From: Clostridiales bacterium
GTDB taxonomy: Bacteria; Bacillota; Clostridia; Oscillospirales; Ruminococcaceae
Length of the DNA: 64,000 bases
Direction of reading: 5' to 3'
Assembly (NCBI GenBank): GCA_003150405.1
Contig: QAMM01000010.1
Coordinates: forward strand, 62,001 to 126,000
Positions 8,903 to 16,924 of this stretch are shown here, piece by piece. The notes under the pieces are model-generated. The model had not been told where the DNA came from and did no database searches. It saw nothing but the letters and a program-made list of their open reading frames with translations. Each line of letters opens with the position of its first letter. Within the stretch, counting starts at the first letter, position 1. Position numbers and translations under genes: made by a program.

Positions 8903-9085
8903 TCACCGCTCCCGCTCTCCTTTAGGAATATTCTTGGCTTCCCAGTTTGCACAGGCGGGCGTTTCACACCGCCGGGACTTTAAACGCGGCTTTACACAGT
9001 GCCCCGAACCCATCGCAATATAGTCGCCGCGCCGCCGGCGTACATAATGCTGGTGAAAACGCTTACAGGTCTTGCAGGTTTCCAT
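8903..9085 (-). CDS. Small Cys-rich protein, probable zinc ribbon
   Basis: A 60-residue protein. It begins METCKTCKRFHQHYV, continues GHCVKPRLKSRRCET and ends its core with ACANWE. The spaced Cys/His residues (CxxC, H, GHC, RRC, AC) suggest a structural zinc site. I recall similar small clostridial proteins with GHC..PRLK..R, but cannot name a family. The ATG at 9085 is chosen because GGGAG lies 7 bases upstream. It is a single gene upstream of the thioesterase promoter. Confidence 0.68.
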   Translation of the reverse strand: METCKTCKRFHQHYVRRRRGDYIAMGSGHCVKPRLKSRRCETPACANWEAKNIPKGERER

Positions 9086-9434
9086 AAACAATCTCCCAAT
9101 CTATACCATGCGTTGCTTTCTACCTATTCAGCATAACGCCAAGAAACGAAAATTGGTACATCAGAAATTTTTCATGTATTTATGGTTTAAACCGAGCCTG
9201 CCGAGCCTTGGAATACAGCGGGCCTTCCGCCGCATCCTTTGCGCGGTTATGCAGTAAACATCCGCACGGGGAATGCCACCCTTTTGTCTGCGGCTGCTGT
9301 ATCCGTCTCCGTTTCAATTGCATCATCAATCCGCAGAAGCACTGGCGGGTTTTCAACACCTCTATTGTCCCTATCGCAAGCAAGACAGCAAAAAAGCGCA
9401 GAGCAAGTTGCTCTGCGCTTTTGCCATTTTCCGG
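9086..9434. other. Intergenic region
   Basis: Apart from the terminator at 9390-9423 I see no gene. It should carry the promoter of the Cys-rich protein on the minus strand, but no strong -35/-10 pair is visible. Confidence 0.5.
9390..9423 (-). terminator. Terminator of the heparinase-like gene
   Basis: AAAAGCGCAGAGCA, a three-base loop, TGCTCTGCGCTTTT. It directly follows the stop codon on the minus strand. Confidence 0.9.
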
Positions 9435-11348
9435 TTATTTCGCGTCGTGGTCGAGTACGCAGGTGCTTCCATCCACGCTGATTTCCAGCCGCTTGACGTC
9501 AAATTCCGCCTTGCAGTAAGGATTGTCGTAACGGGGATAATCCTTGATGACAACCTCCTTATGCCCAATGGAAAGCGGGAGGTTCCAGCCAAAGTGCATT
9601 TCGCCCTGAGATGGGGAATTGTAGGTGAAATCAAAGGTGTCGCCTACAATTTCCACTCCCTCAAAGCGCGCCATAAAGGCATCAAAGCCGCCGTTCTGCG
9701 CTTTGCTGCCAAGCTCGGTTACCCAGACATTGGCATGGCCGTTTGCATGGTAGAGATAAGGCTTGGCGTTGTTGTAGTAGCTCTCCCATCCCTCTTTGTA
9801 AACCTCTTTGAAGAGCGCTGGATCGGGCGCTTTCCACGCCGCCGGAAGCAGGGATTTCAGCGCAATGTAGCCGTCGCCCTTGCGGCCGAAGACCCAGCCG
9901 CCTTTTTCGACGACCTCGTCAAATTCATGCTGCGGGAAATAGGCGTGGGTTTCCAGCATGCGAATGCAGTCCGCCGGGCAGCGGTAGATGCAGAGCAACA
10001 CGTTTTCCTGCTGGACGGCGCGCGGCAGGTGCCAGTTTCCGGCAATGAGGTTCGGGCGGTCCATATACTCCATGGAACCGGGGTGGTTCGTAAAGACCAC
10101 CGCACGGCCGCCAAAGGTCGCACCCCACGGATGCTGCTGGTAGCCGAGTTTGCCCTTGCGGAAATCCTGCGAGCAGCTCATGGCGTAATCCGGGGTTTTG
10201 TAGGTGTAAATATCGGCCTGGGTCATGGCGGTGAAATCCGGGTCCTCGTCACAGGGAACGCCGGCCATGTCGCAGAGCTTATATTTTTCACGGTAGGCGT
10301 TGATGCGCTCGTTCATCCAGTTGGAGGGGAGCATAACCTTGGAGGAATTGTCAACAACCGACTTTGCGTCGTACACCTGCAATCCCCAGAAGAACATGAT
10401 GTTGTCAAAATCCGCCGGGTCAATGCCGTAGGCTTTGGCGTCCTCGGTGTTGACGCTCATGCGCTCTTTGCTGATCATCACCGGGGGCTTTTCCGCGCCC
10501 GCCTTGCAGATGGCTTCCGGCACCTTGTAGTCGTAAATCGCCATCATGATGGCGCAGTCCGCAAGGTCGCCGTCAATGTTGCCCTCGCCGAAATACATGC
10601 GGCAGATGGGGTTGATGGCGTCGAACATCGGCTCAATATGATAACGGGTGTAGGTGCGGCCGTGGGAACCAATCCAGCTCCCTTTAAAGGAGTTGACGGC
10701 AATGTCAAACATCAGGGTATCAATGATCAAACGGCAGCGACGGCTGAGCTCCTGGTCATCCGAATAGTGGACAAGGCCGAGCAGGGCAATAATGTCCTCC
10801 ACATAATAGTTGCAGGTCCATTCGCTGAAGCCAAAACGGGCGCGCCATTCCAGCCAGCGGTTCAAAAAGGTTTTGCCGTGCTGCACATGCCATGCGCCGG
10901 TTTTGCCGTTGGAGGGGAATACAACATCCGGAAACATGGAGCCAACCAAGATTTCTGCGCTGTGGTAGAGCGGCTGGTGATTTTCGGTGAAATAACAGGC
11001 GTTGATTTCGCCCGGCTCATCCAGCCAGTAACGAAAGTTGATGAGCTCATGCTCAATTTCCTTGATCGCCTCCTCCGGAAGCATGTCGCGGTACTCTTTT
11101 AACATGCGCACCAACGCCGGAATACTGAACTCCGCACAGTCCTCACGGTTGTGAAGCCGGTCAAGCTCGGGTTTCAGGTGCTTGTAGTCAAATTCCTCAC
11201 TGGGGAGGCCGCGGCGCTTCAGTTCGAGCTTTGCCGCCTCAAGGTAGACCCCGTGAAAGGTGTCTGCTGTTTTACGGACGTATGGATTGGTGTGGCTGGT
11301 CGTGACAACATGGGTTAAATATTCGCTGGATGTCATGGTGCCTTGCAT
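9435..11348 (-). CDS. Large uncharacterised protein, probably heparinase II/III-like
   Basis: A 637-residue protein without a signal peptide. The N-terminal 400 residues are helical and rich in aromatic residues (NYYVEDIIALLGLVHYS; GRTYTRYHIEPMFDAINP), as in alpha/alpha toroid polysaccharide lyases and glycosidases. The C-terminal half (YQQHPWGATFGGRAVVFTNH) looks like a beta-sandwich lyase domain. This order is that of heparinase II/III-like enzymes, but I cannot name the family with certainty. The start at 11348 follows AAAGGAGG; an upstream in-frame ATG lacks a site. Cytosolic location suggests action on oligosaccharides already imported. Confidence 0.6.
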   Translation of the reverse strand: MQGTMTSSEYLTHVVTTSHTNPYVRKTADTFHGVYLEAAKLELKRRGLPSEEFDYKHLKPELDRLHNREDCAEFSIPALVRMLKEYRDMLPEEAIKEIEHELINFRYWLDEPGEINACYFTENHQPLYHSAEILVGSMFPDVVFPSNGKTGAWHVQHGKTFLNRWLEWRARFGFSEWTCNYYVEDIIALLGLVHYSDDQELSRRCRLIIDTLMFDIAVNSFKGSWIGSHGRTYTRYHIEPMFDAINPICRMYFGEGNIDGDLADCAIMMAIYDYKVPEAICKAGAEKPPVMISKERMSVNTEDAKAYGIDPADFDNIMFFWGLQVYDAKSVVDNSSKVMLPSNWMNERINAYREKYKLCDMAGVPCDEDPDFTAMTQADIYTYKTPDYAMSCSQDFRKGKLGYQQHPWGATFGGRAVVFTNHPGSMEYMDRPNLIAGNWHLPRAVQQENVLLCIYRCPADCIRMLETHAYFPQHEFDEVVEKGGWVFGRKGDGYIALKSLLPAAWKAPDPALFKEVYKEGWESYYNNAKPYLYHANGHANVWVTELGSKAQNGGFDAFMARFEGVEIVGDTFDFTYNSPSQGEMHFGWNLPLSIGHKEVVIKDYPRYDNPYCKAEFDVKRLEISVDGSTCVLDHDAK

Positions 11349-11689
11349 GGAACAATTCCTCCTTTGGTTGTATGGGCATTCCGCACGGGGTTTTTGTGCC
11401 GGAAGCCGACAGACTGAATTCTGCGTTTCACAGCGGCTGCACGGCCAAAACACGTTCACCGGCAGTTTTACTCCGCGCAGATTTATCCCTATTATAGCAC
11501 CGCACTGTTTGGGATTCTATGGGCAGAATAGCACCAATTTTCTGCGAAATTTTAGTCACAATAGCACCTGTCGGGACATTAAGCAAATCTTAAGAATTTT
11601 ATAAGTGACGGTTAAACACTGGGAATTACAGCTGCCTTATACTGGAAGCAGTCGAAAAAGGATGTCACAGGAAGGGGAAATATGCTACA
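11349..11689. promoter_or_regulatory. Divergent intergenic region
   Basis: A minus-strand -10 (TATAAT with TGn-like context) lies at 11491-11496 and would drive the heparinase-like gene with a leader of about 135 bases. Its -35 is poor. On the plus strand AT-rich sequence near 11587-11605 (CTTAAGAATTTTATAAG) precedes the vanY-like gene. No gene is seen. Confidence 0.4.
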
Positions 11690-12640
11690 ATGAGAAAGAA
11701 AACCCAGCTGCGTACCGGACGAGTCGTTGCCGGACTGTTTTTGCTGACGGCCTGCGGCGCCTGTCTGCTTGCAGCTGTTTCCTTCTTTGCCGCCTGTTCT
11801 GGCGGACAGCCTTCCAATCCGCAGCCTTCAGACACCGGCATTTCATTCGCTGACGGCAATTCGCCAGACATTGTCTACCGTGTGCTGCAAAAGCCGGATG
11901 ACGATATTCATACCGGCAGCCTGATTCTGGTCAACAACGAAATCTCCTTTCGCGGAAGCACGGGAGATGCCGTGCGGATTTATGAGCATAAAAACAGCAC
12001 TTACTACGTCAAAGACAAAAACGTAACCGTCTGCCCTGCGCTTATGAATCCGCTCAACCGCATGTTTGCCGACTTTTATAAAGTGACCGGTACTGACGAC
12101 GTTATGATGATAAGCGGTATCCGCAGCATCGAATACCAGCGGCAGCTCTACCAGGATGAACTGGCCGAAACCGGCCTGAGCACCTCCCGCCTGGTGGCAA
12201 AGCCGGGCCACAGCGAACACCACACCGGGTACGCGCTGGATTTTGGCCTGCGCCAGCCGGGGCGTAAATATGACGGTTCCGGCGTTTACCACTGGCTAAA
12301 TGAAAACTGTACCCAATATGGGTTTATTGTGCGGTACCCGCCTGAAAAAGCAGACCGCACCTTCATTGATGGTGAACCATGGCATTTCCGCTATGTGGGC
12401 AAGCCCCACGCAGAACTGATGCAGGCCAAGGGATTCTGCCTGGAGGAGTACATTGACTTTCTCCGTGAATACCCTAACGATGGGCCGCACCTGAGCGTCC
12501 GTGCGTCTGACGGCGCCCGCTACGAAATTTACTATGTCCGGGCCTCCGGCGGCACCAATCAGGTTCCGGTTCCGTCAAACTATCCTTACCAGTTTTCCGG
12601 GAACAACGTAGACGGCTTTCTAGTCACGGTTGAGCTGTAA
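11690..12640 (+). CDS. vanY: VanY-type D-Ala-D-Ala carboxypeptidase (peptidase M15B)
   Basis: A 316-residue membrane-anchored enzyme. A hydrophobic N-terminal segment (residues about 12-35, ending SFFAACSGG) anchors it or serves as a signal. The zinc site is visible as SEHHTGYALDF (His and Asp ligands) and EPWHFRYVG (His ligand), the hallmark of M15B DD-carboxypeptidases. It would remove the terminal D-Ala of peptidoglycan stem pentapeptides outside the membrane. A VanR/VanS-like pair follows 500 bases downstream, but no VanH/ligase/VanX genes are present. Confidence 0.88.
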   Translation: MRKKTQLRTGRVVAGLFLLTACGACLLAAVSFFAACSGGQPSNPQPSDTGISFADGNSPDIVYRVLQKPDDDIHTGSLILVNNEISFRGSTGDAVRIYEHKNSTYYVKDKNVTVCPALMNPLNRMFADFYKVTGTDDVMMISGIRSIEYQRQLYQDELAETGLSTSRLVAKPGHSEHHTGYALDFGLRQPGRKYDGSGVYHWLNENCTQYGFIVRYPPEKADRTFIDGEPWHFRYVGKPHAELMQAKGFCLEEYIDFLREYPNDGPHLSVRASDGARYEIYYVRASGGTNQVPVPSNYPYQFSGNNVDGFLVTVEL

Positions 12641-13135
12641 CGGGGGCAGGCCCTTTTGGTTCGGGCTGTCCGGCGCCGTTTACCCGCCTTTGTTTTTCCA
12701 CGCCGGTAAAAGGAGGTGTTTGCCTTTTGGCAGAATACCGTGCCAACGGCCTGTGTTCACGGGGTTGCGTCTGCCCGTCTGTATTTTTCGCATTCGTTTC
12801 CAAGCGGTGCCGTCCGTCCCGGTAAACAAACGGAGCACCTTATAGAATCCTGCGCATGCGTGGTTGAAGGGCCTGCGCACTGTATCAGCCGAAACGGTTT
12901 TGCGGCTGTCCGCCGGTTCCCCTTGATTTCCCGCTGCGGTTCACCCCAAGGGAGTGGCCTGCTCTTTCCGGCCGGATGGGCTTTCCCCTCCCATTTCAGA
13001 ACCGAAGCCATTCGCTTATCCCCATCTACGCCGGAGGTTCGGACGCAGACGATTGCACAGCCAGACACAGGCCCTGCCGTTTTGCAGGGCAGCGCCTAAA
13101 AAACAATACAACAATCCAAAGAAAGAAGGAGAGCC
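12641..13135. other. 495-base gap between vanY-like and vanR-like genes
   Basis: No convincing gene. A GCCCTGC/GCAGGGC hairpin lies at 13071-13090, just before the response regulator, without a T-run. Open frames here lack ribosome sites and look like chance. Confidence 0.4.
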
Positions 13136-13834
13136 ATGCCTGCACAAATCCTTGTGGTTGACGATGAAAAGGAAATTGCCGACCTGGTGGAGCTTTACCT
13201 GAAAAACGAAAATTATGAGGTGGCAAAGTTTTATTCACCGACCGAAGCACTGGAATACCTGAACCGCCATGTGCCCGACCTTGCCATTCTCGATGTGATG
13301 ATGCCGGAAATTGACGGCTTTGAGCTTTGCCGACGCATCCGGAGCTGCCACAACTACCCCATCATCATGCTCACGGCAAAGGTGGAGGACATGGACAAAA
13401 TCCAGGGACTCGCCATCGGCGCAGACGACTATGTCACCAAGCCCTTCAACCCGCTCGAGGTTGTTGCACGGGTCAAGGCCCAGCTCCGGCGCGCCCAGCG
13501 GTACAGCGGCGGCGCCGCGGCGGAAGCGCAGGGCGATGTCATTGACTTCCGGGGCCTGGTCATCAACCGCGTCACCCATGAATGCATCTACAATGAACAG
13601 CCGGTGAACCTCACCCCTACCGAATTCTCCATCCTGTGGTTCTTGTGTGAGAACCGCGGGCAAGTCATCAGTTCGGAAAAGCTGTTTGAATCCATTTGGG
13701 GCGAAAAGTATTTTAACAATAACAATACCGTCATGGTTCACATCCGGCATATCCGGGAAAAGATGAACGAGCCGCCGGGCAGCCCCAAAATCATCAAGAC
13801 GGTGTGGGGAGTGGGGTATAAAGTTGAAGGCTAG
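13136..13834 (+). CDS. OmpR-family response regulator (VanR-like)
   Basis: A 232-residue protein with an N-terminal receiver domain: acidic pair in VVDDEKE, phospho-acceptor Asp in LAILDVMMPEIDGF, Thr in IMLTAK and Lys in YVTKPF. A C-terminal winged-helix OmpR/PhoB domain ends in HIRHIREKMNEPP...KTVWGVGYK. AAGAAGGAGA precedes the ATG. It overlaps the histidine kinase start by 11 bases. The spacing and sequence style match VanR; the neighbouring VanY-type gene makes a cell-wall role likely. Confidence 0.93.
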   Translation: MPAQILVVDDEKEIADLVELYLKNENYEVAKFYSPTEALEYLNRHVPDLAILDVMMPEIDGFELCRRIRSCHNYPIIMLTAKVEDMDKIQGLAIGADDYVTKPFNPLEVVARVKAQLRRAQRYSGGAAAEAQGDVIDFRGLVINRVTHECIYNEQPVNLTPTEFSILWFLCENRGQVISSEKLFESIWGEKYFNNNNTVMVHIRHIREKMNEPPGSPKIIKTVWGVGYKVEG

Positions 13835-14915
13835 GACAAAGCTCATCTGGAAGCAGGTCATCATAGCGGCCACCATCTCCATTGGCGTTTTTACGGTGCT
13901 TTATTTTTCGCTGGACACCTTGTTCGACGGCTGGTTTGACGACCAGGTGCGGATTCTAATGGAACGCTACCTTTATGATAACCTCAACCTGAAAAACGAG
14001 CTGCTGATTCTGGGCGCCGGGAGCTTTGCCCTGCTCACCATTCTGGTCTGCGCCATCGTCATCATTGCAACCGACCGCCGTTCCCGCCGGGAAATTGATC
14101 GTCTGCTGCCCTCGGTGCGGGCCATTGCCGAAATGGACGACAGTCTCATTGAACTGCCGGAAGAATACAAAGATGTGGAAAACCAGCTCAACGCCATAAA
14201 AAACACTGCCATCAAGAACGAACGTCTGGCAAGGGAGGCCGAGCAGCGCAAAAACGACCTAGTCGTCTACCTGGCGCACGACCTGAAAACCCCTTTGACA
14301 TCGGTGGTCGGCTACCTCACCCTGCTGCGGGACGAACCGGACATTTCCCCGGAAATGCGGCAAAAATACACCAACATTTCGCTGGAAAAGGCCCTGCGGC
14401 TGGAAGCGCTTATCAATGAATTTTTTGACATCACCCGCTTTAACCTTCAAAACATCGCACTGGAAAAAACGCAGTTTGACCTTGTACTGATGCTTCAGCA
14501 GATTGTCGATGAATTCTACCCCGCCTTTTCCCAAAAAGGCATTACCTGCCACATTTCGGCCGACGACCGGCTGATGATTGAAGCCGACGCAGACAAGCTC
14601 TCCCGGGTTTTTGACAACCTGCTCAAAAACGCGCTGTCCTACAGCGAACCCTATACCAACCTCGCGGTGTCCATCCACCGGCAGGGCGGCAGAGCGGTTG
14701 TCGAAGTGACAAACCATTGCCCTCAAATCCCGGAACATAAGCTAGGTTCCATCTTTGAGCGGTTTTACCGGCTGGACAGCGCCCGCTCGGCCAACACCGG
14801 CGGCTCCGGTCTTGGACTTGCCATCGCCAAAGAAATTACCGAACTGCACGGCGGCGTCATCTCTGCCGAAAGCAGCCCGTCGCTGACGGTATTCCGGGTG
14901 GAACTCCCGCTTTAA
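13824..14915 (+). CDS. Sensor histidine kinase (VanS-like)
   Basis: A 363-residue membrane kinase that starts at a TTG overlapping the regulator stop. Two transmembrane segments (about residues 8-28 and 55-77) flank a short extracellular loop. After a HAMP-like linker the H-box is YLAHDLKTPLTSVVGYL, the N-box LLKNALSYSEP, and the G-boxes GGSGLGLAIAKEI. The short sensor loop resembles VanS and suggests envelope sensing. It phosphorylates the preceding regulator. The ligand is unknown. Confidence 0.92.
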   Translation: MKARTKLIWKQVIIAATISIGVFTVLYFSLDTLFDGWFDDQVRILMERYLYDNLNLKNELLILGAGSFALLTILVCAIVIIATDRRSRREIDRLLPSVRAIAEMDDSLIELPEEYKDVENQLNAIKNTAIKNERLAREAEQRKNDLVVYLAHDLKTPLTSVVGYLTLLRDEPDISPEMRQKYTNISLEKALRLEALINEFFDITRFNLQNIALEKTQFDLVLMLQQIVDEFYPAFSQKGITCHISADDRLMIEADADKLSRVFDNLLKNALSYSEPYTNLAVSIHRQGGRAVVEVTNHCPQIPEHKLGSIFERFYRLDSARSANTGGSGLGLAIAKEITELHGGVISAESSPSLTVFRVELPL

Positions 14916-14917
14916 AT

Positions 14918-14950
14918 AAAAAACGCCCTGAGGAAACCTCGGGGCGTTTT
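14918..14950. terminator. Bidirectional terminator
   Basis: AAAACGCCCTGAGG-AAA-CCTCGGGGCGTTTT between the kinase gene and the convergent acetyltransferase gene. Confidence 0.92.
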
Positions 14951-14955
14951 GGTAT

Positions 14956-16086
14956 TTATACAGAGGTGCCACCTATTCCCAAACCGCTTCGCCGCCCCTC
15001 TGAAAGCTCCAAACGGTACAGCCGATTCTGTAGATCCAAGGCAAACCCTGCCGCACGCAGCGTATTACAGGAGCACAGGTTTTCCGGATCCGGCTGCACA
15101 ATGATGCGCCGGGCGCCCGGCTCGCAGCCAACGGCTTCAATAAGTTCCCGCACCATCTGCCGCCCAAGTCCGCGGCCAAGCAGGGCAGGATCCCCCAAAA
15201 GATAATCCACACTGTAGGTCCCCTCCAGCGGAACATTTCCCTGCCAGTTCTCTCCGCTCAGCGTATAGCGGTAATACTGGCAGAAGCCAACTGCCCGCTG
15301 CTGATAAACCGCAATAAAATGATGAATCCAGCAATAACGGCCGGTGCGCTGCCGCACCTCATCCAGCCAGGCGCCGGGATGTTCAAACCACCGCCGAACA
15401 TGTGCGCATTGCAGCCAGTGTTCCAGCAGAGGGAGATCCCGATCCTCAAACCGGCGCAGATACAATTCGCCGGCTTGTGCGCCATGAACCAGCTTGGCGG
15501 AGACACGCGTGAATTTCTCCGTCTCCTGGGGTTCGGTTTCGGCCAGGTGTTTTAGAGGCTCATTCCCCGCGCTATCCAAAACCTTTTCATAGGCAATGCG
15601 TTTATCCCCTGTTTCCAGTCCCCCGTTTATGAAAACCACACCGCATTCGGAACAGCCGTTTTTCTGAAGCATCCGACGCATCGGAAGATTTTGCGCATGG
15701 GTATCGGTGCGCAGGCTGGCAACGCCGTGTTCCCTGCAAAGGCGTTCAAAATGCGCCAGCATCTGCGCTGCAAGCCCCTGGCCCTTGCAGCCGTTGTCCA
15801 CTGCAATGCGGTGGACAACGGCGTAAGCGCCGTCAGTTTTCCATTTCCCATCCAAACGGGTATAGCTTTCTTCCGGTGCAAACCAGAGCGCCGCTGTGGC
15901 GACAATTTTCTCGTTCAGCTCTAGTACATACGCGCTTTCTCCAGCAATATCCCAGCGAATATCCGCCTCTGTGGGATAGCCGTTCTGCCATTGGTCAACT
16001 CCCTGCCGGTTCAGGGCCTCCTGCGCCTGCCGAATGATGGCGAGTACCGCTGGAAGATCCTCTGCCGTCGTTCTGCGAAACCACAT
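14956..16086 (-). CDS. Tandem GNAT acetyltransferase (two domains fused)
   Basis: A 376-residue protein made of two GNAT domains. Residues 1-170 form a general GNAT domain with the acetyl-CoA loop in HRIAVDNGCKGQGLAAQML. After a linker of about 25 residues, residues 195-365 form a second domain with DYLLGDPALLGRGLGRQMV and RIIVQPDPEN, which resembles the AAC(6')-Ib/IucB-like group. The acceptor substrates are unknown; aminoglycoside modification is possible but not shown. Each half is full length for a single GNAT. It starts with a purine-rich site and is convergent with the kinase gene. Confidence 0.82.
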   Translation of the reverse strand: MWFRRTTAEDLPAVLAIIRQAQEALNRQGVDQWQNGYPTEADIRWDIAGESAYVLELNEKIVATAALWFAPEESYTRLDGKWKTDGAYAVVHRIAVDNGCKGQGLAAQMLAHFERLCREHGVASLRTDTHAQNLPMRRMLQKNGCSECGVVFINGGLETGDKRIAYEKVLDSAGNEPLKHLAETEPQETEKFTRVSAKLVHGAQAGELYLRRFEDRDLPLLEHWLQCAHVRRWFEHPGAWLDEVRQRTGRYCWIHHFIAVYQQRAVGFCQYYRYTLSGENWQGNVPLEGTYSVDYLLGDPALLGRGLGRQMVRELIEAVGCEPGARRIIVQPDPENLCSCNTLRAAGFALDLQNRLYRLELSEGRRSGLGIGGTSV

Positions 16087-16356
16087 ACGGTTACCCCCTT
16101 TTCCTTTCTGGGTTCATAATAACACAGCCGGACAAACAGTGCAAGAAAGACAGCGGAACCATATAGAAACAACCGGTACTCCCACAAAAACAGCCGGTGT
16201 GCCAGACTTGCACCCCGGACATCTGCTTTAACCACTTACTCCTATCAGACCAGTCAAAGCGAACGCTGCTTTCCGCAAGGGATTCGTGCAGCATTTTTCC
16301 GATTGGGCCGTAAATGGCAAAATGATTGTTAACAGATCGGGAATCCCGCATTTTTC
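16087..16356. other. Intergenic region between tandem GNAT and marR
   Basis: No gene is seen. It must hold the minus-strand promoter of the acetyltransferase, but no strong pair is visible. Confidence 0.4.
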
Positions 16357-16386
16357 TTGACAGAAGAACCCCAAAAGGAGTATAGT
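16357..16386 (+). promoter_or_regulatory. Promoter of the marR-MATE operon
   Basis: Consensus TTGACA, 18 bases, TATAGT. Confidence 0.8.
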
Positions 16387-16399
16387 TAGCTTAATAACA

Positions 16400-16413
16400 A
16401 TTAGCTTGCTAAT
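16400..16413. promoter_or_regulatory. Probable MarR operator
   Basis: Perfect inverted repeat ATTAGC-TT-GCTAAT just after the -10, with a further TTAGCTT half-site at 16386-16392. The position over the transcription start fits autorepression by the MarR protein encoded next. Confidence 0.65.
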
Positions 16414-16461
16414 CTTTATGGCATGGGAAACCTCATGCCGTTTTAACGGGGGTCTTTTTCC

Positions 16462-16890
16462 ATGAAAACACCGTTTCACCTCATCATTCTAAAAGCGTTC
16501 CATGCGCAGCGCAACCAGGTGCGCCCTTATATGGCGGAGCTGGGCCTTTCGCCCGGACAGCCAAAAATTTTAGGATTCCTCACCCTGCGCGACCGCTGCA
16601 TGCAAAAGGAGCTTGCCGCCGCCTGTGAAATTGAGCCGGCCACCATTTCACGCCTGCTCAGCACCATGGAATCCGCGGGGCTGATCCAGCGGGAACCGGC
16701 GCCGGGGGACCGCCGGGCCGAATGCATATCCATCACCAGCGCAGGCAAACAAGCACAGAAAAAAATGCAGTATCACTTTGACCAGGTGGAAAACATCTCC
16801 CTCTCCGGTTTTACCGAGACCGAAAAGAAGCAGTTTGTGGAGTATCTCTGCCGCATGTACCATAATTTAACCGGCCGAAACATTGACTGA
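16462..16890 (+). CDS. MarR-family transcriptional regulator
   Basis: A 142-residue winged-helix repressor. The recognition region reads KELAAACEIEPATISRLLSTME, followed by the beta-wing REPAPGDRRAECISIT and a C-terminal dimerisation helix. MarR proteins usually release DNA on binding phenolic or drug-like ligands. It is the first gene of an operon with a MATE transporter 34 bases downstream, and a palindrome lies at its own promoter, so it most likely controls efflux of a toxic compound. Confidence 0.9.
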   Translation: MKTPFHLIILKAFHAQRNQVRPYMAELGLSPGQPKILGFLTLRDRCMQKELAAACEIEPATISRLLSTMESAGLIQREPAPGDRRAECISITSAGKQAQKKMQYHFDQVENISLSGFTETEKKQFVEYLCRMYHNLTGRNID

Positions 16891-16924
16891 TTTCAGTTAC
16901 AAATACAAAGGGGGTATCCAAACC

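Noticed and set aside
12641..13135. Small genes between the vanY-like and vanR-like genes
   Set aside because: Open frames in several phases lack ribosome sites and show no recognisable protein pattern.
730..14915. Glycopeptide-resistance cluster
   Set aside because: Only VanZ-like, VanY-like and VanRS-like genes are present, spread over 14 kb. The essential VanH, ligase and VanX genes are missing.
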